64,000 nucleotides of DNA from Fuscovulum sp. (GTDB lineage Bacteria; Pseudomonadota; Alphaproteobacteria; Rhodobacterales; Rhodobacteraceae): positions 2,252,501-2,316,500 of the forward strand of contig CP136571.1 in NCBI GenBank assembly GCA_035192965.1, written 5' to 3'. The notes beneath the pieces were generated by a model, which ran no database searches, was not told the DNA's origin, and saw only the letters and a program-made list of their open reading frames with translations. Every line of letters starts with the position of its first letter. The first letter of the stretch is position 1. A program made the position numbers and the translations under genes. Positions 24,531-33,819 of the stretch are shown piece by piece.

Positions 24531-25706
24531 GTGACCCTTGCCCCCTATGCCTGCCAGCCCGATCAATCGCGCGGGCGGCTTCATCCGGAACGCATGTCTT
24601 CCTTTCGGTCGCCGTTTCAGCGCGACCGGGACAGGATCATCCATTCCAGCGCGTTTCGGCGGTTGAAACACAAGACGCAGGTCTTTGTGGAACATGAGGG
24701 CGATTATTATCGCACCCGCCTGACCCATTCGATCGAGGTGGCGCAGGTGGCGCGCACCATATCCGGCGTGCTGGGCCTGAACACCGATCTGGCCGAGGCC
24801 ATAGCTTTGGCGCATGACCTTGGCCATACCCCATTCGGCCACACGGGCGAGGACGCGCTGGGGCTGTTGATGGAACCCTATGGCGGGTTCGATCACAACG
24901 CGCAGGCGCTGCGCATCGTGACACGGCTGGAACGGCATTACGCCGATTTCGATGGGCTGAACCTGACATGGGAATCGCTGGAGGGCATCGCTAAACACAA
25001 CGGCCCGGTGATCGGCCCGAATGCGGACAAAAAGCATGAGGGGCCGCTGCCCTATGCGCTGGCCGAGGTGAATGCCGCCTGGGATCTGGAACTGCACACC
25101 CATGCCAGCGCCGAGGCGCAGGTGGCGGCGATTGCCGATGATGTGGCCTATAGCCACCATGACCTGCATGACGGGCTGCGGTCGGGGCTGTTCACCGAGG
25201 CTGATCTGATGGACCTGCCGGTCACGGGGCCCGCATTCGAGGAGGTGGACCGCCTTTATCCGGGCCTCGAGAAGATGCGCCGCCGGCATGAGGCGTTGCG
25301 GCGGGTCTTCGGGCGGATGGTAGAGGATGTGATCGCCGTGGCGCAGAACCGCCTGACGGCGGCGCAGCCGAAATCGGTGGATGATATCCGCCATCTGGGC
25401 ACCACCGTGATCCGCTTTTCCAAGCCGCTGTATCAGGAGCTGAAGGCGATCCGGTCCTTCCTGTTCCACCGCATGTATCGCGCGCCTTCGGTGATGGTGG
25501 AACGGGCGCGGGTGACGCGGATGGTGAATGACCTGTTCCCGTTGTTCCTGTCGCAGCCTGACCTGTTGCCTGCCGAATGGCGGTCTGACATCGAGGCGGC
25601 GCAGGATGAGGTAACGCTGGCGCGCATCGTGGCCGATTACGTGGCCGGGATGACCGACCGTTTCGCCATTCAGGAACATGCCCGCCTGATCGGGGATGGC
25701 GCATGA
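24531..25706 (+). CDS. dgt: Deoxyguanosinetriphosphate triphosphohydrolase-like protein
   Basis: A 391-aa HD-domain dNTP triphosphohydrolase. The metal motif is seen as TRLTHSIEVAQ and LAHDLGHTPFGHTGE; RDRDRIIHSSAFRRLKHKTQV is the family's N-terminal nucleotide-binding stretch. The enzyme hydrolyses dNTPs to nucleoside and tripolyphosphate, balancing precursor pools. The preferred start is GTG 24531, which gives the short N terminus (TLAPYACQPDQSRGR) of relatives. Its stop overlaps the ATG of the next gene by 4 nt. Confidence 0.93.
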   Translation: MTLAPYACQPDQSRGRLHPERMSSFRSPFQRDRDRIIHSSAFRRLKHKTQVFVEHEGDYYRTRLTHSIEVAQVARTISGVLGLNTDLAEAIALAHDLGHTPFGHTGEDALGLLMEPYGGFDHNAQALRIVTRLERHYADFDGLNLTWESLEGIAKHNGPVIGPNADKKHEGPLPYALAEVNAAWDLELHTHASAEAQVAAIADDVAYSHHDLHDGLRSGLFTEADLMDLPVTGPAFEEVDRLYPGLEKMRRRHEALRRVFGRMVEDVIAVAQNRLTAAQPKSVDDIRHLGTTVIRFSKPLYQELKAIRSFLFHRMYRAPSVMVERARVTRMVNDLFPLFLSQPDLLPAEWRSDIEAAQDEVTLARIVADYVAGMTDRFAIQEHARLIGDGA

Positions 25707-26614
25707 AGGCGGCGGTCTGTGCCGTGCTGCTGACGGCTGCCACGCCCCTGTGGGCGGGGCTTCTGGACGAAGGGCAGGATCGGCGCGAGATCGAGTTCAC
25801 GGTGATGGATGGCAAGCCCATGCTTCCCGTGGCGGTGGATGGGCGCGCGGGCGTGATGATGTTCGATATCGGCACGCCGTCGGCTGTGTTCTTCAACCGG
25901 GGCGCGGTCGATCTGCCAGACGGGCAAGAGGTGGGGCAGGGACATGCCGCATCCGGGCAGGAGATCGTGGTGCAGCTGCACCCCGCGCCCGGCCTGACGC
26001 TGGCGGGGCAGGCGATTGCCCTGCCCGAGCGGGTGCAGAGCGGGGATTTCGGCTTTGCCGAAGTGGCCTTTGGTGCGGATTTTCTTGGCTTTGTTGGCCT
26101 TCCCGCCGTGCAGGATCATGCGGTGATGCTGGATTATGACCGCGCGGCGCTGACGGTGATCCGGGTGGATGAGGCGGGTGTGATGGCCCTGCCGATGCCA
26201 GAGCCAACCGATGTGATCGCGACGCTGGATGTCCTGCTTTTCCCCGATGAACTGCCTCTGGCCGTGGCGCGCATTGGTGAGGTGCCGGTTCTGGTGAGCT
26301 TTGATTCCGGCGACAGCGGCACGCTTTACGTGCAACCCGGCACCCGCGCGCGGATGGTGGCGGCGGGCAGTCTTGCCAGTGGCCCGAACGGGCTTTGGGA
26401 ACTGGCAGGCGTCACTCTGGGCGGGGCGCTGATGCAGCCCACTCCGGTGCAATTGATCGAGGCCGGGAGTGCAGAGGATGGCCGCCGCACTGGTCAGCCG
26501 GATGAACTGCGCCTTGGCGCGGCCTTCTTCGCCGGCCATCCGACGCTGTGGAATTTTCCGGCGCGACGCATGATGATCCTGCGGCCCGGTGCGGCCATCC
26601 TTACGCCGGAATAA
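25703..26614 (+). CDS. Exported retropepsin-like protein
   Basis: A 303-aa exported protein. The signal peptide MKAAVCAVLLTAATPLWAG is followed by a two-lobe beta-rich body. Each lobe has a pepsin-like Asp turn: MMFDIGTPSAVFF and VLVSFDSGDSGTLYV. A later LGAAFFAGHPTLWNFPARRMMIL resembles the 'hydrophobic-hydrophobic-Gly' C-terminal motif and the closing strand of retropepsin-like proteases. Only the second turn keeps Asp-Ser-Gly; in the first, Asp-Ile-Gly replaces Asp-Thr/Ser-Gly, so catalytic activity is uncertain. It is coupled to dgt by an ATGA overlap. Confidence 0.65.
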   Translation: MKAAVCAVLLTAATPLWAGLLDEGQDRREIEFTVMDGKPMLPVAVDGRAGVMMFDIGTPSAVFFNRGAVDLPDGQEVGQGHAASGQEIVVQLHPAPGLTLAGQAIALPERVQSGDFGFAEVAFGADFLGFVGLPAVQDHAVMLDYDRAALTVIRVDEAGVMALPMPEPTDVIATLDVLLFPDELPLAVARIGEVPVLVSFDSGDSGTLYVQPGTRARMVAAGSLASGPNGLWELAGVTLGGALMQPTPVQLIEAGSAEDGRRTGQPDELRLGAAFFAGHPTLWNFPARRMMILRPGAAILTPE

Positions 26615-26622
26615 TCAGGCGA

Positions 26623-27108
26623 TCAGACCGAACGGCGATAGGCGGCGATCCAGATCATCGCCAGCAACGCCGACAGGATCACGTTCCACCCGGCCATCGA
26701 AATTCCGAACATCTGCCAGGCGATGGCATCGCAGCGCACGACCGCGCCCACGGCGACATCAGGGTTGAGCAGATCGTCGGTGGAGATGCCGCTGATCGAC
26801 CCTGCGGTGCAGGAGGCCAACCCTTGCCACCATTTCTGTTCCACCCCCACATGAAAGACCCCGATCCCGGCGCTGGTCAGCGCCGCCAGCGACCCCAGAA
26901 GTGGCAGGATGCGCCCGATCGTGCCGCGCGCAAGGATCAGCGCAAGCCCGCCGATGACCACCGCCGCGGCATGCGGCCACCGTTGCCAGATACACAACTG
27001 GCAAGGCGCAAGCCCCCCCAGATATTGAAAGGCAAAGGCCGCGGCCAGAACGGCGGCAGACCCGCCCGCCGCAAGAAGAATGGCAAAGCGGCGGCGGTCG
27101 GTCGTCAT
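26623..27108 (-). CDS. dsbB: Disulfide bond formation protein B
   Basis: A 161-aa quinone-linked membrane protein that reoxidises DsbA. Four membrane helices and both cysteine pairs are present: Cys36/Cys39 (PCQLCIWQRW) and Cys100/Cys126 (LASCTAG, VRCDAIAW). The QRWP motif after the first pair is typical. ATG 27108 has AGGAG 8 nt upstream and gives the normal start. It is convergent with the retropepsin-like gene (8 nt apart) and divergent from ypfJ. No dsbA is in the window. Confidence 0.93.
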   Translation of the reverse strand: MTTDRRRFAILLAAGGSAAVLAAAFAFQYLGGLAPCQLCIWQRWPHAAAVVIGGLALILARGTIGRILPLLGSLAALTSAGIGVFHVGVEQKWWQGLASCTAGSISGISTDDLLNPDVAVGAVVRCDAIAWQMFGISMAGWNVILSALLAMIWIAAYRRSV

Positions 27109-27291
27109 GGGCAGCACTCCTGTATTCCGGGCGCAGAATGACCATCGCGCCGAGGAAGGCAAGCCGCGCCTACGGGATCGTGAAGCCGGGCAGGGCGAAG
27201 CGTCGCCGGGGAGGGCTGTTCGGCCAGTTTGCGCTTTGGCGGCAGGCGGATCGGGTGTTAAGCAAGACGAACAGACAGGTAGGGGTCAGGT

Positions 27292-28149
27292 ATGGAATGG
27301 CGCGGACGCCGGGGCAGCCGGAACATCGAGGATCGTCGGACAGCGGGCGGCGGCGGTGGCGGCGGACGCGGGGCCGGAATCGGTGGCGCGGGTGTGATCG
27401 TCGTGCTGCTCTTGGGTTGGTTCCTGGGGGTTGACGTCACGCCGCTGTTGCAGGGGCAACCGGGGGCAGGCAGCGACGCGCCAACCGAATTGACCGCCGA
27501 GGATCAGGCGATCGGCGAGTTTGTATCGGTCACGCTGGCCGATACCGAAGAGGTCTGGGCCGCGCTGTTCCGCGAACAATTGGGGCGGGACTATCGCCCT
27601 GCCACGCTGGTGCTGTTCAAGGGCTATACCCAATCCGGCTGCGGCGGCGCGTCCGAGGCGACCGGGCCCTTCTACTGCCCCAGCGACCGCAAGGTCTATC
27701 TGGACACCGGGTTTTTCACCGTGCTGGATGAACGCATGGGGGCAGGGGGCGACTTTGCCGCCGCCTATGTGGTGGCGCATGAAATTGGCCACCATGTGCA
27801 GAATGAATTGGGTGTTCTGGAACAGACCACCCGCCTGCGCCAGCAGGCCAGTCAGGTGGAAGGCAACGAAATCTCGGTCCGGGTTGAGCTGATGGCCGAT
27901 TGTCTGGCGGGCGTCTGGGCGCATGAGGCGGATGCGCGTTTCGGATCCATTGAACGCGGGGATGTTGAAGAAGCGATGAACGCCGCCGCGCAGATCGGCG
28001 ATGATGCCCTGCAACGGGAAGCCGGGCGCAGGCCTGTGCCCGACAGCTTTACCCACGGCACCAGTGACCAGCGGATGCGCTGGTTCGAGACGGGCCTGAC
28101 CACGGGCGAGATCGAGTCCTGCGATACCTTCGCGGCCGCGCGCCTGTAA
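27292..28149 (+). CDS. Neutral zinc metallopeptidase, YpfJ/KPN_02809 family
   Basis: A 285-aa membrane-anchored predicted metallopeptidase. The start is MEWRGRRGSRNIEDRR, followed by a Gly-rich stretch, a membrane helix (GGAGVIVVLLLGWFLGVDV) and the catalytic domain. The zinc motif HEIGHH is at 163-168 (VVAHEIGHHVQNELG), and MADCLAGVWAHEADARF gives the third ligand Glu region. Length and N terminus match YpfJ. Physiological substrate unknown. A weak hairpin GGCGGTCAACGG/CCGTTGACGCC lies in the 79 nt before the tRNA gene. Confidence 0.9.
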   Translation: MEWRGRRGSRNIEDRRTAGGGGGGGRGAGIGGAGVIVVLLLGWFLGVDVTPLLQGQPGAGSDAPTELTAEDQAIGEFVSVTLADTEEVWAALFREQLGRDYRPATLVLFKGYTQSGCGGASEATGPFYCPSDRKVYLDTGFFTVLDERMGAGGDFAAAYVVAHEIGHHVQNELGVLEQTTRLRQQASQVEGNEISVRVELMADCLAGVWAHEADARFGSIERGDVEEAMNAAAQIGDDALQREAGRRPVPDSFTHGTSDQRMRWFETGLTTGEIESCDTFAAARL

Positions 28150-28228
28150 GGCCGTGCAAAGATGGGCGGTCAACGGGGTTCCGGCCGCCGTTGACGCCGC
28201 ACACGGCAGCGGCTAAACCGCATCCGTG

Positions 28229-28312
28229 GCCCGAGTGGCGGAATGGTAGACGCAGCGGATTCAAAATCCGCCATCGCAAGATATGTCGGTTCGAGTCCGA
28301 CCTCGGGCACCA
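28229..28312 (+). tRNA. tRNA-Leu(CAA)
   Basis: 84 nt with encoded CCA. The acceptor stem is GCCCGAG (28229-28235) with CTCGGGC (28302-28308), then discriminator A and CCA. The anticodon stem is GCGGA/TCCGC around the loop TTCAAAA, anticodon CAA (reads UUG). The variable arm CATCGCAAGATATG is long, as in class II tRNAs, and TTCGAGTCC is the T loop. D loop has TGGCGGAATGGTAGA. Confidence 0.95.
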
Positions 28313-28334
28313 CGCTTTCCCCTGAATGTCTCTG

Positions 28335-28350
28335 CGCCGCGTGGCGTTTT
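28335..28350 (+). terminator. Short terminator after tRNA-Leu
   Basis: CGCC (28335-28338), loop GCGT, GGCG (28343-28346), then TTTT (28347-28350). The T run overlaps the stop codon of the convergent histidine kinase gene. Stem is only 4-5 bp, so strength is doubtful. Confidence 0.45.
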
Positions 28351-30166
28351 AGCCGCCTGCGCGGGTTTGCGCCCGATGCAGCATGTTGGACAGATCATCG
28401 AACACGATGGGTTTGGGCAGATGCGCGTCGAACCCGGCCCGCAGATAGGACTGGACATCGTCCTGCATCACATTGGCCGTCACAGCTACGGCGAAGGGGG
28501 CGGGCCCGTTGCGCAAGGCATCAATCCCGCGCAGGGCGGCAAGGGTTTCGACACCGCCCATTTCGGGCATGTTGATATCAATAAGATAAACATCGAACAG
28601 CCCATCGCGCGCCATCGCAACCGCTTCCGCCCCGCTGGCGGCCATGGCGGCGTCGATGGACAATTCCGCCAGTAGGGCCTGAAGGACCAGACGGTTGATC
28701 TCGTCATCATCGACGCAAAGGATGCGCAGCGGTCCATGCGCCATCGTCGGGGCCATGGCGGCACTCTCCGGCCCGGCATCGGCCAGTGGCGCCGCGGTCA
28801 AGGCGAGGGGCAGGATCAGATCGACGCGTGTCCCTTGGCCCGGGCGGCTTTGAACGGTGATCTTGCCTTCCATCGCATCCACCAGCATCCGGACAATGCT
28901 CATCCCCAGACCTGTACCGCCAAAGCGCCGCGCCGTGCTGGCCGAGGCCTGCCGAAACGGCTCGAACAACGAACCAAGCTGATCGTCATCCATCCCGATC
29001 CCGGTATCGGCGATGGAGAGTGCGACGGTATCCCCCTCTGCCCGCCGGACCGAGACGGTGATCTGCCCGGCGGTGGTGAACTTTACCGCATTGGCAAGGA
29101 TGTTGTGCAGGATCTGGGTCAGGCGCATCGGATCGCCCATCCGCCAGCCCAGCGGATCGGGAGACGGTTCAAAGCGCAGGGTCACGCCCTTTTCGGCGGC
29201 CAATGTCTCATACTGTGTGACCATCCCGCCAATCACCTCTTCGATGTCGAAGGCGATGGATTCAAGCCGGACTGCATCCGATTCCAGCTTGGCGAAATCC
29301 AGCACATCATCAACGACGGTCTTCAGCAGGGCCGCCGAGGATTGCAGATCCTTCAACGTTCTTGCGCCCGTATCGCCCTGCACATGGGCCGAAAGCATCC
29401 GCGTCAGGCCAAGGATGCCGTTCAGCGGCGTGCGAAGTTCGTGGTTGATCTGGGAAAAGAACCGCGTGCGCTGGCGCATTGCCTCTTCTGCCTGTTCGCG
29501 GGCGCGCCGCAGGTCAACAGAAAGCGCAGCCTCGCGCAGGATGATCAGGGAAAAGCCCAGATAGAGCGACATGAGGCCAAGGGTAAAGGCGACAACAGAT
29601 GAGGCCATGACAAAGAGTTTCGTGGGGTCCGTTGCCGCCAGAAGCGCCAGCCGCACAACATAGGCACAACCGACAAGATAGAATGGGGCCGCAATCAGCA
29701 GCCGCAGCCGGGGCGCGGTAACGCTGGCCAATTTCCACAGGTGGGTTGCGGCCAGAAAGCCCACCAGCCCGTTCACGACCGAGGATGTGGCGATCAGCAG
29801 GGCGGCATCGTGAAAGACCACCGCCAACACCACCTGCGTGAGGCAAATGGCGGCCGCCAGTCCAAGCACGGTTCGCAGCCCGCGATGCGGCCGCAGCGCC
29901 TCATGCACCGACAGATAGCCAAGCACGATGCCGAAATGCGCGCCAGAGATCAGCAGTGTCGTGCTTACCACGAAGGGGGCGGTTTGCGACAGGAAGACGC
30001 CTACGGCGGAAAGGGTCAGGCTGCCAAGGCTGGCCCCATAGAGGTTGACGGCCCGGTGAAAGCGCTCCGTCCAGGTGCGGTTCAGATAGGCGGCAAGGCA
30101 TAGCGACATGACCAGCAAGGTACAGGCGATGACCACAAGGAGCCGGATATCCACGGATGTCGTCAT
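28349..30166 (-). CDS. Hybrid histidine kinase with seven membrane helices and a receiver domain
   Basis: A 605-aa sensor. The N terminus has about seven hydrophobic helices in the first 208 residues (from LLVVIACTLLVMSLCLAAYL to LFVMASSVVAFTLGLMSL), with no periplasmic domain. Then come a helix, HisKA with FSQINHELRTPLNG (His near 240), HATPase (NAVKFTTAG, DTGIGMDDD, GGTGLGMSIV), and a C-terminal receiver with DVYLIDINMPEMGG (Asp near 530) and Lys in LPKPIVFD. The N-terminal arrangement suggests sensing of a membrane or intracellular cue. Start ATG 30166 has GAAAGGGC upstream. No response-regulator gene adjoins it. Confidence 0.9.
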   Translation of the reverse strand: MTTSVDIRLLVVIACTLLVMSLCLAAYLNRTWTERFHRAVNLYGASLGSLTLSAVGVFLSQTAPFVVSTTLLISGAHFGIVLGYLSVHEALRPHRGLRTVLGLAAAICLTQVVLAVVFHDAALLIATSSVVNGLVGFLAATHLWKLASVTAPRLRLLIAAPFYLVGCAYVVRLALLAATDPTKLFVMASSVVAFTLGLMSLYLGFSLIILREAALSVDLRRAREQAEEAMRQRTRFFSQINHELRTPLNGILGLTRMLSAHVQGDTGARTLKDLQSSAALLKTVVDDVLDFAKLESDAVRLESIAFDIEEVIGGMVTQYETLAAEKGVTLRFEPSPDPLGWRMGDPMRLTQILHNILANAVKFTTAGQITVSVRRAEGDTVALSIADTGIGMDDDQLGSLFEPFRQASASTARRFGGTGLGMSIVRMLVDAMEGKITVQSRPGQGTRVDLILPLALTAAPLADAGPESAAMAPTMAHGPLRILCVDDDEINRLVLQALLAELSIDAAMAASGAEAVAMARDGLFDVYLIDINMPEMGGVETLAALRGIDALRNGPAPFAVAVTANVMQDDVQSYLRAGFDAHLPKPIVFDDLSNMLHRAQTRAGG

Positions 30167-30330
30167 AAGCGCCCTTTCGCCGCGGCCCACCATTCCCAAT
30201 CTGCTTGCCGTGCGGGCTGGCGTTGCGGGCGCAACCTGAGCGGGTATTGCACGGATTTAACGGCAAGTCTTGTGCCAATTGTCCTTTGCCCCAACCCGTG
30301 GCGCCTTGCGCCATGAAACGTCGGGCTGGG

Positions 30331-30936
30331 TTATTCTGACGGCAGCGCCTGCCGTGCCGCACGCCAGGCAGCCCAATCTTCGGGCGTGTCGAGGTCGGTC
30401 GTGGCATGGCGGTCGGGCAGGGGGATCAGCCGCAGCCGGGCGCGGTGGCGCACAAGGACCGCCCGCGCCCCTTCGTCGCCCTTCAGCGTCATCAGGTCAT
30501 CGCGTAAATCGGGGGGAAAGCAGACTGGATGGCCCGGCGTGCCATCCGCCGCCGCCCCGCGCAGAATCGCCTCGGGTTCCTGCGCCCAGGCATCGCGCAG
30601 GGTGATCAAGTCGGCGGCGGTGATCTCTGGCAGGTCGGCGAGCAGCAGCATGACCCCGGCTGTCGCGGGCAGGCTGGCGAGCCCGGCAGTCAGGCTGGCA
30701 GCCATGCCCTGCGCGGGGTCTGGCACGGTGGTCTGTCTGGCGGGAAGGCCCGCGATCACCGCCGCCCGATCCGGGCGGTCCGGCGGCAGGGCGACAGTGA
30801 CCGGCAGGCCGGTCTGAAGCGCCGCCTGAAGGATGCGCGCAAGCTGGGGCTGGCCATCGACCTGTTCCAGCATCTTGTCACCCCCCCGCATGCGAGAAGA
30901 GGACCCGGCGGCGAGGATCAGGATATGTGCGTTCAT
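30331..30936 (-). CDS. MobA-like/MocA-like NTP transferase
   Basis: A 201-aa nucleotidyltransferase of the MobA/MocA family. The N-terminal signature LAAGSSSRMRGGDKMLEQVDGQP (about 7-29) contains the Gly-rich loop and the Lys of GG-K, and LLADLPEITAADL supplies the metal Asp. TPGHPVCFP is the typical C-terminal half motif. MocA-type enzymes transfer CMP to molybdopterin; MobA transfers GMP; the family cannot be narrowed by sequence. ATG 30936 starts the domain; upstream open frame is not coding. It is minus strand, downstream of the large FAD oxidoreductase after a 347-nt gap. Confidence 0.85.
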   Translation of the reverse strand: MNAHILILAAGSSSRMRGGDKMLEQVDGQPQLARILQAALQTGLPVTVALPPDRPDRAAVIAGLPARQTTVPDPAQGMAASLTAGLASLPATAGVMLLLADLPEITAADLITLRDAWAQEPEAILRGAAADGTPGHPVCFPPDLRDDLMTLKGDEGARAVLVRHRARLRLIPLPDRHATTDLDTPEDWAAWRAARQALPSE

Positions 30937-31060
30937 GGCCCAACCCTTCCAAGTGCTGCGCGGGGCGTCAAGTAATGATCTGACGGTGATCTGGCGGAGC
31001 GGGCATGCGCCCGCAGGTCTTTTGCCTCGCCTGCGCGCCTGCGCGCTTCGGCTCAGAGAA

Positions 31061-31152
31061 GGGGACGCTTCGCCCCCCGTCAGCCATCGGTTCTTGAACC
31101 GGTGGCGAATCCGATGGCAGACCCCAGAGGATATTTGGACAGAGAAGAGGGG
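31061..31152 (+). repeat. Hairpin + GAGGATATTT intergenic element (copy 4)
   Basis: A G-rich/CCCC hairpin (around 31061-31078), a second inverted-repeat segment (CATCGGTTC/GAACCGGTG within 31084-31104, and CCGATGG), then ACCCCAGAGGATATTT, GGAC and AGAGAAGAGG. The tail is the same as at 8769 and 57464. It lies opposite to the direction of the flanking genes. Confidence 0.7.
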
Positions 31153-31252
31153 GGCATATGGCGTTTTCGGGGAAGGGCGAGGGTCGAGCCCGGTTCTTTT
31201 CTTGCAATGGGCTTTCGTGTTCGAGCGTCGTTGCACTGGACTGGAGCGATGG

Positions 31253-31277
31253 GTCCGAGGCGCGAAGCGCCCCGGAC
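31253..31277 (-). terminator. Hairpin after the FAD oxidoreductase stop
   Basis: GTCCGAGGCGC (31253-31263), loop GAA, GCGCCCCGGAC (31267-31277), one A-C mismatch. It is 7 nt after the stop codon of the minus-strand gene. No T run follows in that direction, so it may act as a 3'-end stabiliser or a Rho-linked end rather than a textbook terminator. Confidence 0.45.
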
Positions 31278-31283
31278 TGACCT

Positions 31284-33710
31284 TTACCCCCGCATCCGGG
31301 CGCCGTCGCCATCCCAGAGCGGGGCGAGCTGGACCGTGGCCTTGCGGCGTTCACCGAGGATCTCGATCTCACAGACCAGCCCGTCCTGCACGCGGTCGGC
31401 GGGCAGGAAGCCCATGGCGACCGATTTGCCTGTCCAATGGCTGTAGCCGCCGCTGGTGCAATAGCCCACCACGGCACCGTCCAGCCAGATCGGCTCCCAT
31501 GCCACGACATCAGCGTCGTTTGCATCGACGATGAAGTTGACAAGGCGGCGCTTCGGTCCGGCGGCCTTTTCTGCGGTGGCGGCGGCCTTGCCGATCCAGT
31601 CTGCATCCTTGTTCCAGCGGATGAAGCGGTCCAGCCCGGTTTCCATGGGTGTGTAATCGGGGCTGAATTCCCGGCCCCAGCTGCCGAACCATTTGTCGAG
31701 CCGCAGGCTCATCATCGCGCGCATCCCGAAGGGGCGCAGGCCCAGATCGGTGCCGGCGGCGTTGAGCACGTCCCACAGGTGGCGGACGGACATGTGATCG
31801 GTGAAGATCTCATATCCCAGATCGGCGGTGTAGCTGACGCGCTGGACGATGCAATTGGCCATGCCCACGGTCATGCGTTTGACATCCATGAACTTGAACG
31901 CCTCGGCCGACACATCGGCGCGGGTGACGCGGGAAAGGAGTTCGCGCGCCTTGGGGCCGGCAATCTGGAAACCCGAGCGGGCGTCGGAGATGTTTTCGAC
32001 CCGCACGCCATCCATCATGTTCTGGTCGAACCAGCGGGAATGCCAACCCTGCGCGCCATAGCTGGCGGTCAGCTGGAATTCCTGTTCCGACAGGCAGGAG
32101 ACGGTGAAATCGCCGAAAATCTTGCCGGAATGGGCCAGCATCGGGGTAAGCGACAACCGCCCCGGTTTCGGGATGGTCCCGGCCATGATCCGGTCGAGCC
32201 ATTCGCGGGCGTTCGGGCCGGTGACGCGGTATTTGCCGAAGTTCTGCACCTCATTGATGCCCACGCCTTCGCGCACGGCCAGCACTTCCTGACGCGTCGC
32301 CTCCCAGGCGTTGGAGCGTTTGAAGGACGGCTCTTCATAGCGCGGCTCGCCCGGCAGGGCGTGGTAGTTCACCACCTCCAGCCCGTATTGCTGGCCCCAG
32401 ACAGCGTTCATGCCGTCAAAGACCTCATACATCGGGGTGGTGCGGAAGGGGCGGGCGGCGGGGCGTTCCTCGTTCGGGTAGCTGACCGAAAAGCGCATCT
32501 GGTAGTTTTCGATCACCTTCGGAACGGTATAGCCCGGGCTGGTCCAGCCGCCGAAACGGGCCACGTCAAAGCCGCGCGGATCGCGTTCGACCTCGCCCTC
32601 GATCATCCACTGCGCCAGCGCAAGGCCCATGCCGCCGCCCTGCGAGAAGCCTGCCATGACGGCGCAGGCCGACCAATAGTTGCGCAGGCCCGGCACGGGG
32701 CCGATCAGCGGGTTGCCATCGGGGGCGAAGGTGAAGGGGCCGTGGATCACGCGCTTCACCCCCGACCGTTCCAGCACGGGGAAGCGGCGATAGGCAAAGT
32801 TGACGGAATCCTCGATCTTGTCGAATTGTTCGTTCAGAAGCTCATGGCCGAAGTCCCACGGCGTGCCATCCACCGACCACGGCTCGCACGGCTTTTCGTA
32901 GAAGCCGATGCACAGACCGCGCCCTTCCTGCCGCAGATAGCTTTCGCCGCCCGGATCCATGACATGCGGGAATTCGCGGCCCGATTTCAGGATGTCCATG
33001 ATTTCGGGGATGTCGTCTGTGACCAGATACTGGTGCGCCATCGGCAGAAGCGGCAGGTAGACCCCCGCCATGGCGCCAATCTCGCGCGCCCAGAGGCCGC
33101 CCGCGTTCACCAGATGCTCGGCGATGATGGTGCCCTTTTCGGTCACCACTTCCCACGATCCGTCCGGGCGCGGGTTGGTTTCCAGCACGCGGTTGTGCAG
33201 CACAATCTCTGCCCCGCCCATGCGCGCGGCCTTGGCATAGGCGTGGGTGGTGCCCGACGGATCGAGGTGACCGTCCAGCGGATCGTAAAGCGCGCCGATG
33301 ATGCCTTCGAGATTGACCATCCCGTCGGTCAGCTTGTGAATTTCTTCCGGGCCCAGAATTTCCGTATCCAGCCCCATATAGCGGTGCTTGGCGCGTTCGG
33401 CCTTGAGCTGTTCAAACCGCGCGGCGTTGTCGGCCAGCGTGATGCCGCCCACATGGTGCAGCCCGCAGGACATGCCGGTGATCGCCTCAAGCTCCTTGTA
33501 AAGGCGGATCGTATAGCCCTGAAGCGCCGCCATGTTCGTGTCGCCGTTCAGGGTATGGAACCCCCCCGCCGCGTGCCAGGTGGAGCCGGAGGTCAGCTCG
33601 GAGCGTTCCACCAGCATCACATCGGACCAGCCCAGCTTGGTGAGGTGGTATAGAACCGAGCAGCCGACGACACCGCCGCCGATCACGAGCACTCGGGTAT
33701 GGGTTTTCAT
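31284..33710 (-). CDS. FAD-dependent oxidoreductase with GcvT domain (dimethylglycine/sarcosine dehydrogenase-like)
   Basis: An 808-aa two-part flavoenzyme. The N-terminal DAO domain begins with VLVIGGGVVGCSVLYHLTKLGW and has the SGSTWHAAGGFHTL covalent-FAD-region motif; then an FAO_M linker (about 370-430); then GcvT folate-binding halves with NFGKYRVTGPNAREWLDRIMAG and KWFGSWGREFSPDYTPMETGL. Enzymes of this layout oxidise N-methyl groups of sarcosine or dimethylglycine and pass the C1 unit to tetrahydrofolate. The substrate here is inferred. It directly follows the Liv-type transporter operon on the same strand, separated by a terminator. Confidence 0.88.
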   Translation of the reverse strand: MKTHTRVLVIGGGVVGCSVLYHLTKLGWSDVMLVERSELTSGSTWHAAGGFHTLNGDTNMAALQGYTIRLYKELEAITGMSCGLHHVGGITLADNAARFEQLKAERAKHRYMGLDTEILGPEEIHKLTDGMVNLEGIIGALYDPLDGHLDPSGTTHAYAKAARMGGAEIVLHNRVLETNPRPDGSWEVVTEKGTIIAEHLVNAGGLWAREIGAMAGVYLPLLPMAHQYLVTDDIPEIMDILKSGREFPHVMDPGGESYLRQEGRGLCIGFYEKPCEPWSVDGTPWDFGHELLNEQFDKIEDSVNFAYRRFPVLERSGVKRVIHGPFTFAPDGNPLIGPVPGLRNYWSACAVMAGFSQGGGMGLALAQWMIEGEVERDPRGFDVARFGGWTSPGYTVPKVIENYQMRFSVSYPNEERPAARPFRTTPMYEVFDGMNAVWGQQYGLEVVNYHALPGEPRYEEPSFKRSNAWEATRQEVLAVREGVGINEVQNFGKYRVTGPNAREWLDRIMAGTIPKPGRLSLTPMLAHSGKIFGDFTVSCLSEQEFQLTASYGAQGWHSRWFDQNMMDGVRVENISDARSGFQIAGPKARELLSRVTRADVSAEAFKFMDVKRMTVGMANCIVQRVSYTADLGYEIFTDHMSVRHLWDVLNAAGTDLGLRPFGMRAMMSLRLDKWFGSWGREFSPDYTPMETGLDRFIRWNKDADWIGKAAATAEKAAGPKRRLVNFIVDANDADVVAWEPIWLDGAVVGYCTSGGYSHWTGKSVAMGFLPADRVQDGLVCEIEILGERRKATVQLAPLWDGDGARMRG

Positions 33711-33819
33711 GGGGGACTCCCTGCGTTGGATTGTCCGCAGATTGGCCGCAAGCCGGGCCGGGCGGCATGTTGGTTAGCGACAAGAATATGTCGCATGTGA
33801 AAATCGGATGCGGCAAAGC

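Larger units (their letters stand above)
30937..31283. other. 347-nt gap between the FAD oxidoreductase and the nucleotidyltransferase
   Basis: No gene is supported here. The gap holds a copy of the hairpin + GAGGATATTT element (31061-31152) and, just beyond the oxidoreductase stop, a near-perfect hairpin GTCCGAGGCGC/GCGCCCCGGAC (31253-31277) with a GAA loop. The nucleotidyltransferase promoter should lie in the lower part. Confidence 0.6.

Noticed and set aside
31437..33653. 738-codon open frame opposite the FAD oxidoreductase
   Set aside because: It is antisense to a gene with strong flavoprotein motifs, and has no ribosome-binding site or recognisable domain.
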